A stretch of 64,000 nucleotides of DNA from Pontibacter vulgaris (lineage in GTDB: Bacteria > Bacteroidota > Bacteroidia > Cytophagales > Hymenobacteraceae), in contig NZ_JAJVDH010000002.1 in assembly GCF_022758145.1 (NCBI RefSeq), positions 744,001-808,000 of the forward strand, given 5' to 3'. A program made the translations under genes and the position numbers. A model generated the notes under the pieces. The model searched no databases. It worked only from the letters and a program-made list of their open reading frames with translations, and was not told where the DNA came from. Below, piece by piece: positions 45,191-53,728 of the stretch (the stretch's first letter is position 1; each line of letters starts with the position of its first letter).

Positions 45191-47377
45191 TTACAGCAGC
45201 CTGAGTTTGATACCACCGTTGATGATCCTGCCATCCACAGGTGCGTAGATCTCGTTGAATACAGGATTGGTGATCGTACCTGTATAGATGCTGCCGAACT
45301 TGCTTTGTCTGGTATCAAAGATGTTTTCGAAGTTGATAAAGATCGAAATCTTGTTGAATGTTTTCTCTGCCATGATACCGCTCAGCCAGTAGCTTCGACC
45401 TTTACCGCCAGTTGACAACTGCTGTGGGCTGAAATAATACGTTTCCAGACCGATGCGGAAATTATCTTCTTTTTCCAGCATCAGGATGGCGTTGATCCGA
45501 TGCTTCGGTGTCAGTGGTATTTGTGTAAGTTCTTCGTTGTAGTGCTGCTTGGCATCCGTGTAAGTATACCCCAGAAACAGCCTTGCCCATTCATAACCCA
45601 ACTTGATGTTGGTTTCCGTGCCCTTTGAATCGATGTGCCCGTTGGCATTCTGGAATTCATACAGGTTATCTGGTCGTAGCGATAGGATAAGCGGATTGTT
45701 CAGGTAAGTATAAAAGAACATGTGGTTGATGCTGAAAGTAAACTTCTCTCCAAGCAACGTACTGTAGTTGATGTCAGCATTGCCACCGATGGAAGTTTCA
45801 GCTTGGGTTTCGCTGGCGTTCAGTGGCAGGATGTTCCTGAATGTTACGTTTTCAGCTTCTTCCGTAAAGATGGTTGGGGTTTTGTAGCCCATGCCACCAC
45901 CGATACGAGAGGTTATCTTATCGCTGATCGTAAACATACCAGAGATGCGTGGCAACAGGAAAAGCCCTTTGGCTTTGTTGGCTGGTGCTGGCGTAACGTA
46001 GTCAGCTCTCAGCCCTGATTCCAGCGTAAACCATTCCGTTGGAGCGAACGTGTTCTGTGCAAAAGCACCAACGATAGTATAATCATAATCCCTTGCCTGT
46101 TCAGCACCGATGCCCTGTTCCTCGAACTTATCAGTCCATAGGTTCGCTCCAATCACCCAATCCAGCTTCCCGACTTTGGTATTGTATGCCACTTCACTGA
46201 AGCTGGATAGTTGCTTGCCCTGAAATTCATAATCAGGCACTCCAATATCCCTGTCGAAGAAGCTAAGACTGTTTTTTACTGAAAGCGTGGACTGGTCGGT
46301 TAGTTTTTGTGCGTAACTGAACTGCGTGGAAAGCCTGTTGGTGTTGTTTTCCTCAAAATAGAAATCACCTTCTTCGCCATCAATATAACGCATATCACCG
46401 CCCAAACGGTCTTCCTTGGATGCGTTCACTCCAAAGGATAGCTGTGTGCGGTCATTCGGGTAAAAGTATAGTGTTGGGTTGACAGTGTAGCGTTCGAATT
46501 CTGGGATCGCAGAAAGCCCGATATCGGCTGGATCATACGCTGAATTGCTGTTTCTGGAAGCAAACATGGTTATACCGAACTTCCCGTACTTTTTTCCATA
46601 GAATCCACTCAGATCAAGCCCTTTGCCACTGGTAACATTTGCCATAAAGCTGAGATCTCCTTCTTCGGTCGGCTTTTTGGTGATTAGGTTGATCAAACCA
46701 GCTATCGCACCACCACCGTACAGCGTAGACGAACTTCCTTTGATCACCTCTACCTGAGATAAGTTGAGCGGTGGGATCTGCATGATACTTAGACCACTGG
46801 AAAAGCCAGAGTATAATGGAAAGCCATTCTCCAAGATCTGGGTGTAGCGACCATCCAGACCTTGTATGCGGATGTTGGAGTTTGCACTGGTAGCGGAAGT
46901 CTGCTGCGTTTGGATGCCCGTGCTTTCACTGAGCAATATGCGGATATCGCCAGCTCTCATGTTGGCTTTCTCACCAAGTTCTTCGGTGGTGATCGCTTCG
47001 ATGCGTGTCGGGATGTCAGCAATGGTTCGGCTGCTTCTGGTGGTTGTTACCACCACTTCTTCCAGTTCCTCACCGCTTGGCTCTAAGAGTATCTCAAGCG
47101 GAGTAGTTTGGGCTATCGGAAACGTAAGCTTTTGGAATTTATCTTCATAGCCGATGTAGCTGAACCTGATCGTCTGCTCGCCTTCTGGTATGCCAGAAAG
47201 CACCACCAAGCCAGTGGCATCGGAACTTGCTCCGATAGATGTTCCCGTGATCGATGCCGTAGCACCTATGAGTGGTTGTTGCGATTCGCTATCCCTGATG
47301 ATAGCCTGTAAGGTATGCTGGCTATACGCCACAGTACTGCACAATAGCATGAGCAGCACAAAAAAGTACTTCTTCAT
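45191..47377 (-). CDS. TonB-dependent outer-membrane receptor
   Basis: This 728-residue protein has a signal peptide (MKKYFFVLLMLLCSTVAYSQ), a carboxypeptidase-regulatory-like/beta-sandwich extension (LQAIIRDSESQQPLIGATAS), a plug (RIEAITTEELGEKANMRAGDIRIL, VEVIKGSSSTLYGGGAIAGLINLITKKP) and a 22-strand beta-barrel ending in the aromatic-rich C-terminus (RIINGGIKLRLL). It imports a scarce substrate using TonB energy; the neighbouring metal genes suggest a metal or metallophore. The ATG at 47,377 fits the signal peptide; the frame upstream (47,437) has no signal. Confidence 0.92.
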   Translation of the reverse strand: MKKYFFVLLMLLCSTVAYSQHTLQAIIRDSESQQPLIGATASITGTSIGASSDATGLVVLSGIPEGEQTIRFSYIGYEDKFQKLTFPIAQTTPLEILLEPSGEELEEVVVTTTRSSRTIADIPTRIEAITTEELGEKANMRAGDIRILLSESTGIQTQQTSATSANSNIRIQGLDGRYTQILENGFPLYSGFSSGLSIMQIPPLNLSQVEVIKGSSSTLYGGGAIAGLINLITKKPTEEGDLSFMANVTSGKGLDLSGFYGKKYGKFGITMFASRNSNSAYDPADIGLSAIPEFERYTVNPTLYFYPNDRTQLSFGVNASKEDRLGGDMRYIDGEEGDFYFEENNTNRLSTQFSYAQKLTDQSTLSVKNSLSFFDRDIGVPDYEFQGKQLSSFSEVAYNTKVGKLDWVIGANLWTDKFEEQGIGAEQARDYDYTIVGAFAQNTFAPTEWFTLESGLRADYVTPAPANKAKGLFLLPRISGMFTISDKITSRIGGGMGYKTPTIFTEEAENVTFRNILPLNASETQAETSIGGNADINYSTLLGEKFTFSINHMFFYTYLNNPLILSLRPDNLYEFQNANGHIDSKGTETNIKLGYEWARLFLGYTYTDAKQHYNEELTQIPLTPKHRINAILMLEKEDNFRIGLETYYFSPQQLSTGGKGRSYWLSGIMAEKTFNKISIFINFENIFDTRQSKFGSIYTGTITNPVFNEIYAPVDGRIINGGIKLRLL

Positions 47378-47461
47378 TGAAAAATAAGCTAATATAGTAA
47401 ATACAGAAAGTTTGCTACGGTTGCGTAGCGTAATCATTGTGGCAATGCCACGTCCTGGTTA

Positions 47462-47764
47462 TTAGCTTAACTTAGGCGGTTGCCAGATGGAATGATGGAA
47501 GTGGGCGATAAAGCTTGGGTTGTAAACTGTATAGGTTACATCAGTAAGCAAGATCGGTTCTGCTGGCGTAATTGGGGGTATGGTGATGGTAAAGCCACTA
47601 CACGTAGAGCAACTGTTAAAAGGGGAACAGATATCCGATCCGCTTTCTTTGTTATCTGTTTGCTCTGTACTGACTTCGTTTGTGGAACAACTGTCAGTCG
47701 GGCAACACGGCATGACCGTTAGCACGAAAACCAAGAGGGTTAATATGACAGTTAAGAATTTCAC
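47462..47764 (-). CDS. Small Cys-rich secreted protein (DUF6660-like)
   Basis: A roughly 100-residue protein with an N-terminal hydrophobic segment (VKFLTVILTLLVFVLTVMPCCPTD) and six or more Cys. It resembles a small family (DUF6660 as I remember it) found next to TonB receptor/metal efflux genes in Bacteroidota. The start is a GTG at 47,764 (an earlier GTG at 47,779 is possible). It shares the direction and probably the operon of the TonB receptor, with a gap of 84 bp. Confidence 0.6.
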   Translation of the reverse strand: MKFLTVILTLLVFVLTVMPCCPTDSCSTNEVSTEQTDNKESGSDICSPFNSCSTCSGFTITIPPITPAEPILLTDVTYTVYNPSFIAHFHHSIWQPPKLS

Positions 47765-47820
47765 GGTGCAATAGTACACATTTTATGTTTGTATTGAGAA
47801 TATATCGGGATCATTGATAA

Positions 47821-47870
47821 TTGAACCTAATTACAAACAGTAGCTTCAAACAAATTCATTGAACCTAATT
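47821..47870. repeat. Direct repeat between divergent metal genes
   Basis: TTGAACCTAATT occurs at 47,821-47,832 and 47,859-47,870, 38 bp apart, between the DUF6660-like operon and the ACR3-like gene. It could be an operator pair. Confidence 0.45.
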
Positions 47871-47964
47871 TGTAAACGCCTTTCATCTATGAAACGTTTT
47901 TAATACGAGTACAGAACCTTTATCTTGTGCATTTCATAGCAACTACGCAGGGTAATACGAATCA

Positions 47965-48927
47965 ATGAGCCTTCTTAACAAACTCCACACCCTGATCATA
48001 CTGGTAGCAGTGATGATCGGGTTACTGATCGGACAGATACCAGTTGTTGCATCGAATGCGGCAACTTTCATCATACCGTTCCTGATGCTGATGCTCTATG
48101 GCTTGTTTTTAGCCATGCCCCTGAGTGGGCTAAAGCAAGGCTTCTTCCACAGGAAGTTCGTGGCAGCAAGCCTTTTGTTGAACTTTGTTTGGACACCACT
48201 GCTTGCTTATCTTTTAGGCTACCTGTTTTTAAACGAGCAACAGGCACTGTGGATTGGTTTTGTGATGCTGATGGTAACGCCCTGTACAGACTGGTACATC
48301 ATCTTCACGGGCATAGCAAAGGGGAACACGGTCTTGTCGGCATCCATCCTTCCGTTGAACTTGCTGCTGCAAGTGGTGTTGCTCCCTGTTTACCTGCTGC
48401 TGTTTTTTAACCAAACGGGTATGCTGCCGATAGTTGCTTTGCTGGAAAGCATCGTGCTGGTGATAGCTGTGCCTTTTGCATTTGCCCATGCCACTCGGCT
48501 TCTCCTGCTCAAATCAAATAAACAGGGTTTTATGGAAGAAAAACTGCTGCCGTTCTTTGAATCCATGCAGATCATTTTCCTTGGGCTTGCCATCACGGCT
48601 ATGTTCGCATCCGAAGGGCAGCTACTGTTTGAAAGTATAGATATAGTATTGGTAATGCTAATTCCGCTTTTGCTATACTTTCTAATCAACTTCGTGGTGG
48701 GCTGGATTACCAGCCGATGGGTGGGTTTAAACTATGTTGATTCCGTAAGCTTGAGCCTAACCACCTTGGCACGGAATTCCCCTGTTTCACTGGCAATAGC
48801 CGTTGCAGCGTTCCCAGACACACCGCTTATTGCCTTGGCATTGGTAATCGGACCCCTTATCGAACTACCTGTGCTGGCATTGGTTTCGCAGGCATTGCTT
48901 TTGATTAGAAGAAGAACAGGTTCATAG
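47965..48927 (+). CDS. ACR3/bile-acid-sodium symporter-superfamily permease
   Basis: This 320-residue protein has ten predicted transmembrane segments and the signature of the BASS/ACR3 superfamily: LMVTPCTDWYIIFTGIAKGN (the Cys is conserved in ACR3 helix 4) and the second repeat SLTTLARNSPVSLAIAVAAFPD. It probably exports arsenite, antimonite or another anion, but it is clearly distinct from the acr3 gene at 54,516. A hairpin follows it. Confidence 0.8.
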   Translation: MSLLNKLHTLIILVAVMIGLLIGQIPVVASNAATFIIPFLMLMLYGLFLAMPLSGLKQGFFHRKFVAASLLLNFVWTPLLAYLLGYLFLNEQQALWIGFVMLMVTPCTDWYIIFTGIAKGNTVLSASILPLNLLLQVVLLPVYLLLFFNQTGMLPIVALLESIVLVIAVPFAFAHATRLLLLKSNKQGFMEEKLLPFFESMQIIFLGLAITAMFASEGQLLFESIDIVLVMLIPLLLYFLINFVVGWITSRWVGLNYVDSVSLSLTTLARNSPVSLAIAVAAFPDTPLIALALVIGPLIELPVLALVSQALLLIRRRTGS

Positions 48928-48965
48928 TAAAAGCTTACATATTTAAATAGGAAAGTAAATAATAA

Positions 48966-48990
48966 AGGCGACCTAATATGGTCGCCTCTG
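48966..48990. terminator. Hairpin between permease and merA
   Basis: AGGCGACC (48,966-48,973) pairs with GGTCGCCT (48,980-48,987) between two convergent genes. Confidence 0.7.
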
Positions 48991-49004
48991 CTTTTATGGG
49001 ATCT

Positions 49005-50408
49005 CTATCCAGCACAGCAACTCATTTTCTTCACATCTTTGGTAAAAGACATCGCTGCCAGTTTCACGCCTTCTGCCAAGGTCAGGTACGGGTGCAGTGC
49101 CGAGGCGAGTTCTTTCACGGTGATGCCGTACTTGATAGCAAGGCTCAATTCCATGGTCAGTTCGCTACCCTCGGGTGCTACTATCCTTGCCCCAAGCAAC
49201 TGGTCAGTTTCTGGGTTGCGGATTAGTTTGATGAAGCCACGTGTATCCAGTGCAGCAATGCTACGAGGAACTTCTGTCAATGGCATGATGGTAGATTCAT
49301 GTGGAATACCTCTTTCTGTTGCCTCTCGCTCGTCCAAGCCCACACCAGCCACCTGCGGATCGGTGAACACCACCCACGGTAGCACGTTGTAGTCAACTTT
49401 ATGGTTCGAACCTTGGAAAGCATTACCTATGGCAGTCGTTCCTTCGTAGGCAGCCGTGTAGACGAACTGCGGAAGGTTATTCACATCACCGATGGCGTAG
49501 ATGTTGGGAACATTTGTTTCAAGGTACTCATTCACCAGCACATGCCCTTTTATTCCAGTTTTCACACCTGTTTTCTCTAAATCCAAGTTTTCGGTGTTTG
49601 CTTTTCTGCCCGTTGCGATCACTAAGTGTGATGCCTTGATGGTCTGGCTTTGCCCGTTGGATACCAGTTCCGCTTTAACTGCACTGCCTTCCTGCCACAC
49701 TCGCTGAATGGTAGCACCCGTTTTGATCTCCACACCTTCAGCTCTCAGGTGCTTTGTCAGTTCGTCTGTGATGTCCTCTGTTTCAACCTTTAAGATTCGA
49801 TCCCTTACCACCACAGTAACTTTTGTACCGAGGCGGTTGTAGAGTTGGGCTATCTCCAAACCGATGTAACCACCCCCCACGATGATAAGCGAATCTGGCT
49901 GCTCTTCGAGGTCAAAGAGCGTGTCGCTGGTCAGGAACGCTACATCAGAAAGTCCTTCAATGGGTGGAATGTCCGTGGTTGAGCCTGTGGCGATGGCAAT
50001 CTTTATGCCTTTGTAGGTTTCACCGTTTACAGTGATGGTGTTCATATCCACAAACGCTGCACGTCCTTCCAGCACGGTTAGGTGTTGCAGGTCAGGAAGC
50101 AAATCAAGGTACTTGCGTGTCTGCATCTCAGCTACCAATGCCTGCTTCTGCTGAATGATCTGCTTGAAGTTTACATTCGCACCTTTCGCCTGTACTCCAT
50201 CAAAAGAGGAATGCATGGTATGGTGTACACTTTCGGCAGCCCTGATCAAAAACTTAGATGGCACGCAGCCCACATTCACGCACGTTCCACCCAGAGGCAA
50301 ACCGCTGTTGACCATCAGCGTGGAGAGTTGCAGGTCATTTGCTCTGATGGCTGCTGCAAAGGCAGCAGATCCACCACCGATGATGATCAAGTCGAATTGC
50401 TGTTGCAT
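49005..50408 (-). CDS. merA: Mercuric reductase (no N-terminal HMA domain)
   Basis: This 467-residue flavoprotein reduces Hg2+ to Hg0 with NADPH. It carries FAD-binding IIIGGGSAAFAAAIRAN, the redox-active pair in GGTCVNVGCVPSK, the NADPH site VGGGYIGLEIAQLYNRLG, the Asp-rich IYAIGDVN and the C-terminal vicinal Cys pair CCAG that delivers Hg. It begins 1 bp after the merTP stop codon, so it is co-transcribed and downstream of merTP. Confidence 0.95.
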   Translation of the reverse strand: MQQQFDLIIIGGGSAAFAAAIRANDLQLSTLMVNSGLPLGGTCVNVGCVPSKFLIRAAESVHHTMHSSFDGVQAKGANVNFKQIIQQKQALVAEMQTRKYLDLLPDLQHLTVLEGRAAFVDMNTITVNGETYKGIKIAIATGSTTDIPPIEGLSDVAFLTSDTLFDLEEQPDSLIIVGGGYIGLEIAQLYNRLGTKVTVVVRDRILKVETEDITDELTKHLRAEGVEIKTGATIQRVWQEGSAVKAELVSNGQSQTIKASHLVIATGRKANTENLDLEKTGVKTGIKGHVLVNEYLETNVPNIYAIGDVNNLPQFVYTAAYEGTTAIGNAFQGSNHKVDYNVLPWVVFTDPQVAGVGLDEREATERGIPHESTIMPLTEVPRSIAALDTRGFIKLIRNPETDQLLGARIVAPEGSELTMELSLAIKYGITVKELASALHPYLTLAEGVKLAAMSFTKDVKKMSCCAG

Positions 50409-50409
50409 A

Positions 50410-51012
50410 TTATCTTTCTTTTTGGTCTGTTACTTTATAGCCTGTTTTCAGAATGGCTTTTTCAATGGCAGCTATACTGGTCTTGGTGCTATCGAATGCT
50501 ACCACGGCATTACTGTTGTCATAAGAGGCTTTTGCCTTTACAATTCCATTAAGTGCAAACACTTCCTGCTCCACGTGTGCCTCGCATCCGCTACATGTCA
50601 TGCCACTGATGCCAAACTCCACGGTTTTGGTCGTGTTGATACCAGCTACTGCCGTTTGCATCGCCTGCTTGGGCTTCGGGTAGAAGATGTGTGAGAAGGA
50701 AGGAAAAGCGAGCATCACGGCTGCAAATGCTGTAACCGCAAACAGAAAAGTCTTGGTCTGGAAAAAGCTTGACTTTTGAGCTTCGCAGTCGCAATCTTCC
50801 TGTTTTACAGGTCGAAGCTTCTGATACCACGCCAGCCCGAGAACGATTATGGTTGCACCAGCCAATACGTAGCGATAAGGCTCTAAGAAGGAAAATGAAG
50901 AGGCTACACCGCTTGTGCCAGCGAGCAGAGCCAACAAAGGTGTGATGCAGCACATCGAGGCTGCGATTGCCCCAAACACTCCTAATCCGATGAATTTATT
51001 CTCTGCTTTCAT
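50410..51012 (-). CDS. merTP: Mercuric transport protein MerTP (MerT-MerP fusion)
   Basis: This 200-residue protein has an N-terminal MerT-like membrane part with the Cys pair in ASMCCITPLLAL and three or more TM helices, then a C-terminal MerP-like HMA domain (GISGMTCSGCEAHVEQEVFAL, CxxC). It moves Hg2+ into the cell towards MerA. The fused form is common in Bacteroidota. It overlaps the upstream regulator by 4 bp (ATGA type). Confidence 0.92.
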   Translation of the reverse strand: MKAENKFIGLGVFGAIAASMCCITPLLALLAGTSGVASSFSFLEPYRYVLAGATIIVLGLAWYQKLRPVKQEDCDCEAQKSSFFQTKTFLFAVTAFAAVMLAFPSFSHIFYPKPKQAMQTAVAGINTTKTVEFGISGMTCSGCEAHVEQEVFALNGIVKAKASYDNSNAVVAFDSTKTSIAAIEKAILKTGYKVTDQKER

Positions 51013-51380
51013 GCCAGTTCGAATATTTTATTTTCTTCCAGTAGTTTAAAGAATGGTCTGAGCATTTGCTCATATTTGGGTGTGAGTGAGTAAAAGATGG
51101 TCTTGCCTTCCTTGGTTGGGGTGATAAGATCTCGGTCTTTCAGCTTGCGCAGGTGCTGCGAAACGGCAGAAATGGTCATGCCAAGTACATCGCTCAGATC
51201 GCACACGCAGAGCCTGCTTTCCTCATACAGCAGGAACAGGATCTTTAACCTCACGTTGTTACCAGCCAGTTCAAGCCCTTGGGAAAGTTCGAAAAATGAA
51301 TCGCTGAGTTCTGTTACCCGTTCCCTGCACCTTCTGATCTGGCTTTCGTCCGCTGCTTCTCTAATACAGTTGATTTCCAT
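51009..51380 (-). CDS. ArsR/SmtB-type repressor of the mercury operon
   Basis: This 123-residue winged-helix protein shows the HTH DLSDVLGMTISAVSQHLRKLKDRDLI, and a metal-site-like LCVCDL (two Cys). The N-terminus has further Cys (EINCIREAADESQIRRCRER). It starts the mer operon and overlaps merTP by 4 bp; so Hg control here is by an ArsR-type rather than a MerR-type regulator. The probable operator is just upstream. Confidence 0.85.
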   Translation of the reverse strand: MEINCIREAADESQIRRCRERVTELSDSFFELSQGLELAGNNVRLKILFLLYEESRLCVCDLSDVLGMTISAVSQHLRKLKDRDLITPTKEGKTIFYSLTPKYEQMLRPFFKLLEENKIFELA

Positions 51381-51415
51381 TATTTTAGTTTATCATTTAA
51401 GCAAACGCTAAAATA
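51381..51415 (-). promoter_or_regulatory. Candidate mer operator
   Basis: TATTTTAG (51,381-51,388) is repeated inverted as CTAAAATA (51,408-51,415), with AGC/GCT inside, immediately upstream of the ArsR-type gene. Confidence 0.35.
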
Positions 51416-51585
51416 ATAAAAAATAAAATACCTTGTTGCTTTGGAACATAAAAAGCTACCAGTACAGATAGAGCGGTTTAGCTGGCTAAGGCTTAAACAT
51501 GTTTGAGAGTAGTGGTTCAAAGCATGTTTATCATACCAATGATTGGTCGAAGCTACCAGTTAAAAAAAATTTCTTAGAAAGTTTG

Positions 51586-51605
51586 TAGACCACCCCCTAT
51601 CCGTA
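51586..51605 (+). promoter_or_regulatory. Candidate CsoR/RcnR-type operator
   Basis: A C5 tract in TAGACCACCCCCTATCCGTA lies about 25 bp upstream of the CsoR-like gene. G/C tracts flanked by A/T are typical of this family's operators. The rest of the 249-bp divergent gap has no gene. Confidence 0.3.
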
Positions 51606-51629
51606 TTATACTACCAGAAATCTCATGCT

Positions 51630-52004
51630 ATGCTACAAAAGGATTTAACTCGTGATATAAAAACCAGACTGAATACCATCAAAGGACAGTTGGAAGGCAT
51701 TATCAAAATGCTGGATGAAGATAAAGATCCCGAATCGGTGCTGGTGCAGTTCAAAGCTGCTGGTAAGGCACTGGAAACCGCTCAGTTCTTGTTACTGGAC
51801 GAAACATTCAGAAAGTCTTTGGCTGTAAAGTTATCTGAAACGATGGAAAGCTGCACAGGGAATTGTGGACAGGAAGACAGGATTGATATGCTGCGAAGGC
51901 AGTTCCCGAACCTTACGGCTGATGAACTGACAAGCAAGATGAAAGAGATGCAGGCTGTTTACGACCAGATGAAAGAGAATCAGTCAAAGAATAAATCTGC
52001 TTGA
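51630..52004 (+). CDS. CsoR/RcnR/FrmR-family metal-sensing repressor
   Basis: This 124-residue all-helical protein has the family block TRDIKTRLNTIKGQLEGIIKMLDED and ALETAQFLLLDE in the second helix. A Cys pair in MESCTGNCGQED is present instead of the classical His/Cys at the usual place, so the sensed metal is not clear. It stands divergent from the mer operon and upstream of the thioredoxin-like gene. Confidence 0.85.
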   Translation: MLQKDLTRDIKTRLNTIKGQLEGIIKMLDEDKDPESVLVQFKAAGKALETAQFLLLDETFRKSLAVKLSETMESCTGNCGQEDRIDMLRRQFPNLTADELTSKMKEMQAVYDQMKENQSKNKSA

Positions 52005-52055
52005 CAACCGCCCTATGTCCTGATGTAGCTTTGTTTAAATTTAAAATTTACGATT

Positions 52056-52331
52056 ATGAAAAAAAGAAAAATAGAAGTATTCACCGCAGGATGTCCTGTC
52101 TGTGAACCAGTTGTGGAGATGGTAAAGTCCATGACCTGCGAATCCTGTGATCTAACAGTATACAACCTTGCAGAGCAGTGCGATACCCAAGAGTGCGTAA
52201 GCAAAGTGAAGGAATACAACATCACTTCCTTGCCAGCTGTAGTAGTGAACGGTGAATTGCTTTCCTGCTGCTCAGGCAGAGGTGTAAGCCGTGAGCAATT
52301 AGTGGCTGCTGGAATAGGAAGTGCAGCTTAA
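52056..52331 (+). CDS. Small thioredoxin/glutaredoxin-like protein
   Basis: This 91-residue protein has the redox-type site TAGCPVCEPV (CxxC), cis-Pro in TSLPAVVVNG and extra Cys (TCESC, CDTQEC, LLSCCSG). It is probably cytosolic. Such proteins are common near mer and ars genes in Bacteroidota, perhaps handling metal-thiol exchange. It follows the CsoR-like gene by 51 bp in the same direction. Confidence 0.8.
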   Translation: MKKRKIEVFTAGCPVCEPVVEMVKSMTCESCDLTVYNLAEQCDTQECVSKVKEYNITSLPAVVVNGELLSCCSGRGVSREQLVAAGIGSAA

Positions 52332-52414
52332 ACTGGAACATATAAGCAAGGTATAGTTGCTTTGTTTAATTGGCTTTGTTGCTATACCCGACAAAGAGTT
52401 TAATGTTTAATATT

Positions 52415-52669
52415 ATGAAAAGAAGATTTTTAGGAATCGCAACTGCCACTATGATGCTGGCAGGTGGATCGTTCTTCGCTTTCGCTGGAAACGGTGAGTT
52501 AAAGGATTGCCCGTTGAAAGGTACGCCTGATTGCCCGATCGTGAAGGAGTGCAAATTGAAGAACACGCCTAATTGCCCACTGGTAAAAAAGGAAAAGGCA
52601 AAGAAAGCAGAAGCAACGGCAACAGTTGCAGCAGACAGTACCTTGCCATCCTGTTGCAAGAAGAAGTAA
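52415..52669 (+). CDS. Secreted Cys-rich protein with a duplicated metal-binding-like motif
   Basis: This 84-residue protein (ATG at 52,415) has a signal peptide (GIATATMMLAGGSFFAFAG). The mature part has an internal duplication: CPLKGTPDCPIVKE and CKLKNTPNCPLVKK, then a Lys/Ala-rich stretch and a final CCKKK. The pattern suggests a periplasmic metal-binding peptide. It lies in the metal block between the thioredoxin-like and arsR genes; no family name is known to me. Confidence 0.65.
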   Translation: MKRRFLGIATATMMLAGGSFFAFAGNGELKDCPLKGTPDCPIVKECKLKNTPNCPLVKKEKAKKAEATATVAADSTLPSCCKKK

Positions 52670-52674
52670 AAATT

Positions 52675-52710
52675 AAAAAGAGCATCCAGAAACGGTTGCT
52701 CTTTTTTGTT
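52675..52710 (+). terminator. Terminator of the CsoR-like cluster
   Basis: AAAAAGAGCA (52,675-52,684) pairs with TGCTCTTTTT (52,697-52,706), with a T run. Confidence 0.75.
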
Positions 52711-52817
52711 AGAGCCTACACATACTTCCTTTCATTAACATCTTATAAGTATATCTTAAACAGGTATCATCATTAATGATTTGATAACACTAAACTATTT
52801 GTATAATGATTATGTTA

Positions 52818-52833
52818 ATCGTAATATTGCGAT
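52818..52833. promoter_or_regulatory. Candidate ArsR operator
   Basis: ATCGTAATATTGCGAT is a near-perfect palindrome (two mismatched positions) 15 bp upstream of the arsR start. Confidence 0.5.
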
Positions 52834-52848
52834 CATACGATAAGAATA

Positions 52849-53181
52849 ATGGGACTGACGAAAACCGAGAATTTCTCCGAAAAGCAAAACGAGGTTGCCA
52901 AGCTGCTCAAAGCCTTGGGGCATCCAGCAAGGATCGCCATCATCGAACACCTGCTGAAAATGAAAGCCTGTGTGTGCGGTGATCTGGTCAGCGAACTTCC
53001 GTTGGCTCAAGCCACTGTTTCGCAGCACTTAAAAGAATTGAAGAACGCTGGCATCATTAAAGGCACGGTGGAAGGTAATGCTGTCTGCTACTGCCTTGAT
53101 GAAAACGCATTCGAGTACCTGAAAGGTTACTTTTCTAACATACTGGCAGATGTGAAGTGCCAGCAATCAAACTGTTGTTAA
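52849..53181 (+). CDS. arsR: ArsR-family arsenic-responsive repressor
   Basis: This 110-residue winged-helix repressor shows ALGHPARIAIIEHLL, the metalloid site ACVCGDL, the HTH ELPLAQATVSQHLKELKNAGI, and a C-terminal QQSNCC pair that may form part of the sensor. It is the first gene of the arsenic operon (arsR-DUF6428-metallophosphoesterase-acr3), which has 10-60-bp spacers. Confidence 0.93.
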   Translation: MGLTKTENFSEKQNEVAKLLKALGHPARIAIIEHLLKMKACVCGDLVSELPLAQATVSQHLKELKNAGIIKGTVEGNAVCYCLDENAFEYLKGYFSNILADVKCQQSNCC

Positions 53182-53200
53182 TATTTTAAATAAGACGACC

Positions 53201-53668
53201 ATGAAACTATCCGAAGTAAAAAATATCCTGCAAACTGCCGATACGGTGGATTTCCAGTTAGATAACGGAGTAAAAGTGCCAGAGCATTTCCACGTAACCG
53301 AAGTGGGCGTGGTAACCAAACACTTCATCGACTGCGGTGGCACGGTGCGTACCGAGAAAGTGGCGAACTTCCAGCTATGGGAAGCCAACGACTTCGACCA
53401 CCGCTTAAAGCCCCAGAAGCTGCTAAACATCATCGCCCTGTCTGAAAAGGCATTGGGCATGGAAGATCTGGAAGTAGAGGTGGAATACCAAGCCGAAACG
53501 ATCGGCAAGTACGACCTTGGCTTTAACGGAAACAACTTCGTGCTGCAGTCCAAGACGACCAACTGCCTTGCCCCAGACAAGTGCGGCATCCCGAAGGAGA
53601 AAATCAGAATCAACCTCAAAGAGATGCAGTCGGACAACGCCTGCACACCAGGTAGTGGCTGCTGCTAA
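53201..53668 (+). CDS. DUF6428 family protein
   Basis: This 155-residue cytosolic protein has the conserved N-terminus MKLSEVKNILQTADTVDFQL and VPEHFHVTEVGVV, plus a C-terminal Cys-rich segment (NCLAPDKCGIP, CTPGSGCC). The family is a regular member of Bacteroidota ars operons but has no assigned reaction. The final GCC pair and CxxxxxC could bind arsenic. It follows arsR by 19 bp. Confidence 0.8.
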   Translation: MKLSEVKNILQTADTVDFQLDNGVKVPEHFHVTEVGVVTKHFIDCGGTVRTEKVANFQLWEANDFDHRLKPQKLLNIIALSEKALGMEDLEVEVEYQAETIGKYDLGFNGNNFVLQSKTTNCLAPDKCGIPKEKIRINLKEMQSDNACTPGSGCC

Positions 53669-53728
53669 GCAGCCACTACTCTTCCAAAGTTATCCAGACT
53701 TATATAATTTACCCTTATACAAGACACC

